NCBI GenBank assembly: GCA_947627125.1
Contig: CANQUY010000101.1
Span: 1-6,545 of the forward strand
From: an uncultured Clostridia bacterium
GTDB taxonomy: Bacteria; Bacillota; Clostridia; Christensenellales; Borkfalkiaceae
Direction: 5' to 3'
DNA length: 6,545 bases
The notes beneath the pieces were generated by a model. The model searched no databases and was not told the DNA's origin. It worked only from the letters and a program-made list of their open reading frames with translations. The position numbers were made by a program, and so were the translations under genes. Every line of letters starts with the position of its first letter. The first letter of the stretch is position 1. Below are positions 6,028 through 6,545 of the stretch, one piece after another.

Positions 6028-6460
6028 ACCCAAAAAGAAAATACTCTTTGTCTGCACGGGAAACACCTGCCGTTCTCCCATGGCGGAAGCCGCTCTGCGC
6101 AAGGAACTTCGCCGCCGCAAGATCTCGGGGTATGTCGTCGCATCCGCGGGATTGCATGCGGACGTGGGAGGGGCGATCACGCCCGAAAGCTTGCAGGCGC
6201 TCACCGAGGCGGGGATCTCCGTGAATAAGACCTTCAGGCCGAGACAGCTGACCGAGAAGATGCTCGAAGAGGCGTATCTTGTCATCTGCATGACGGAGAG
6301 CCAGCGCTCGCATATCGCGCGGCCGAACACGACGAGCTTCTATGCCCTTGCGGGGAAGGATATCCCCGACCCCTACGGCCAAGGCATCGACGTCTACCGC
6401 ATGACTCTCCGCTCCATCCGCGAACTTCTCCCGCTCGTCATTAAGACGTATTGCATATAA
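6008..6460 (+). CDS. ywlE: Low-molecular-weight protein phosphatase, YwlE-type protein-arginine phosphatase
   Basis: Dephosphorylates phosphoarginine on proteins, opposing the kinase McsB that tags proteins for ClpCP in Bacillota. The 150-residue protein carries the P-loop CTGNTCRS at residues 16-23 (CX5R; nucleophile C16, R22) and the general acid in DPYG (D121). T20 within the loop matches the threonine that in Bacillus YwlE selects arginine-phosphate, where tyrosine phosphatases have isoleucine or another bulky residue. YwlE has DPF where this has DPY, so some dual specificity is possible. The chosen ATG at 6008 has GGAG at 5998-6001, 6 nt upstream, and overlaps sua5 by 20 nt. It gives an N-terminal extension of about nine residues (EWKKAEPKK) before the usual start of the fold; there is no internal start before the P-loop. 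A longer frame open to 5927 lies wholly within sua5 and is rejected. In Bacillus, sua5 (ywlC) and ywlE are also close neighbours. Confidence 0.9.
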   Translation: MEWKKAEPKKKILFVCTGNTCRSPMAEAALRKELRRRKISGYVVASAGLHADVGGAITPESLQALTEAGISVNKTFRPRQLTEKMLEEAYLVICMTESQRSHIARPNTTSFYALAGKDIPDPYGQGIDVYRMTLRSIRELLPLVIKTYCI

Positions 6461-6471
6461 GATTTTCCTTA

Positions 6472-6504
6472 CCCCCTCCGTGGGAGGGGGCAGGGGGTGG
6501 GGCG
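6472..6504 (+). repeat. G-rich hairpin repeat, copy 2
   Basis: An 8-bp perfect stem (6472-6479 with 6483-6490, loop GTG) is followed by CAGGGGGTGGGGCG. It matches copy 1 at 3511-3545 except for two fewer A residues between the G-runs. Four G-runs with loops A, CA and T again give a G-quadruplex motif. It starts 12 nt after the ywlE stop and is in the same orientation relative to the genes as copy 1. Confidence 0.75.
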
Positions 6505-6522
6505 AATATGATCACTGCGCGT

Positions 6523-6539
6523 GGCAGGGTCACCCTGCC
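6523..6539. repeat. Short GC-rich hairpin at window end
   Basis: GGCAGGG (6523-6529), loop TCA, CCCTGCC (6533-6539) form a perfect 7-bp stem. The sequence ends 6 nt later, so it is unclear whether a T-run follows. It may be part of the same composite intergenic element as the repeat at 6472-6504. An ATG at 6508 precedes it, but with no ribosome site; I do not call a gene. Confidence 0.5.
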
Positions 6540-6545
6540 TAAGCG

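Overview
The window joins two pieces of bacterial DNA of very different composition. Positions 1 to about 925 are AT-rich (sampled lines run from about 20 to 40% G+C). Everything from about 940 onward is GC-rich (roughly 55-60%, with strong C/G third-position bias). The two meet inside coding sequence at about 915-940. There, two unrelated genes, one on each strand, both lose their 5' parts at the same point. This looks like either a chimeric metagenome contig or a recombination breakpoint. Genes on the two sides should not be assumed to come from one genome until the join is checked.

Left part, all on the minus strand: the C-terminal remnant of a 2-hydroxyacyl-CoA dehydratase/activase-related protein (641-~931), then a promoter (592-620), then the first 186 residues of a radical SAM protein that runs off the window at position 1. 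The radical SAM protein has an extra cysteine cluster ahead of its SAM-binding core. The content and low G+C suggest an anaerobic Clostridia-like bacterium.

Right part, all on the plus strand: the last 77 codons of a DegV-family fatty-acid-binding protein, a two-TM membrane protein of unknown function, and an oligoendopeptidase F (M3 metallopeptidase), packed with 2-5 nt gaps. A 94-nt intergenic stretch with a G-rich hairpin repeat follows. Next come replicative helicase dnaB, the tRNA t6A enzyme sua5/tsaC (two-domain form) and a YwlE-type protein-arginine phosphatase, spaced by 3 nt and then a 20-nt overlap, so probably one transcription unit. A second copy of the G-rich repeat and another hairpin close the window. 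A Sua5-YwlE pair and a CTGNTCRS phosphatase point to Bacillota. The high G+C suggests an uncultivated Clostridia lineage (Christensenellales-like is a guess). The genes are housekeeping: replication, tRNA modification, peptide turnover and protein quality control.

The two most notable signals are not genes. One is the head-to-head truncated junction near 930. The other is a perfect 23-bp inverted repeat with a 6-nt loop (5443-5494) inside the sua5 coding sequence. Its right arm replaces the usual residues after the SPxTA motif while keeping the reading frame, as expected from a template-switch (quasi-palindrome correction) event. I see no convincing new multi-gene system.
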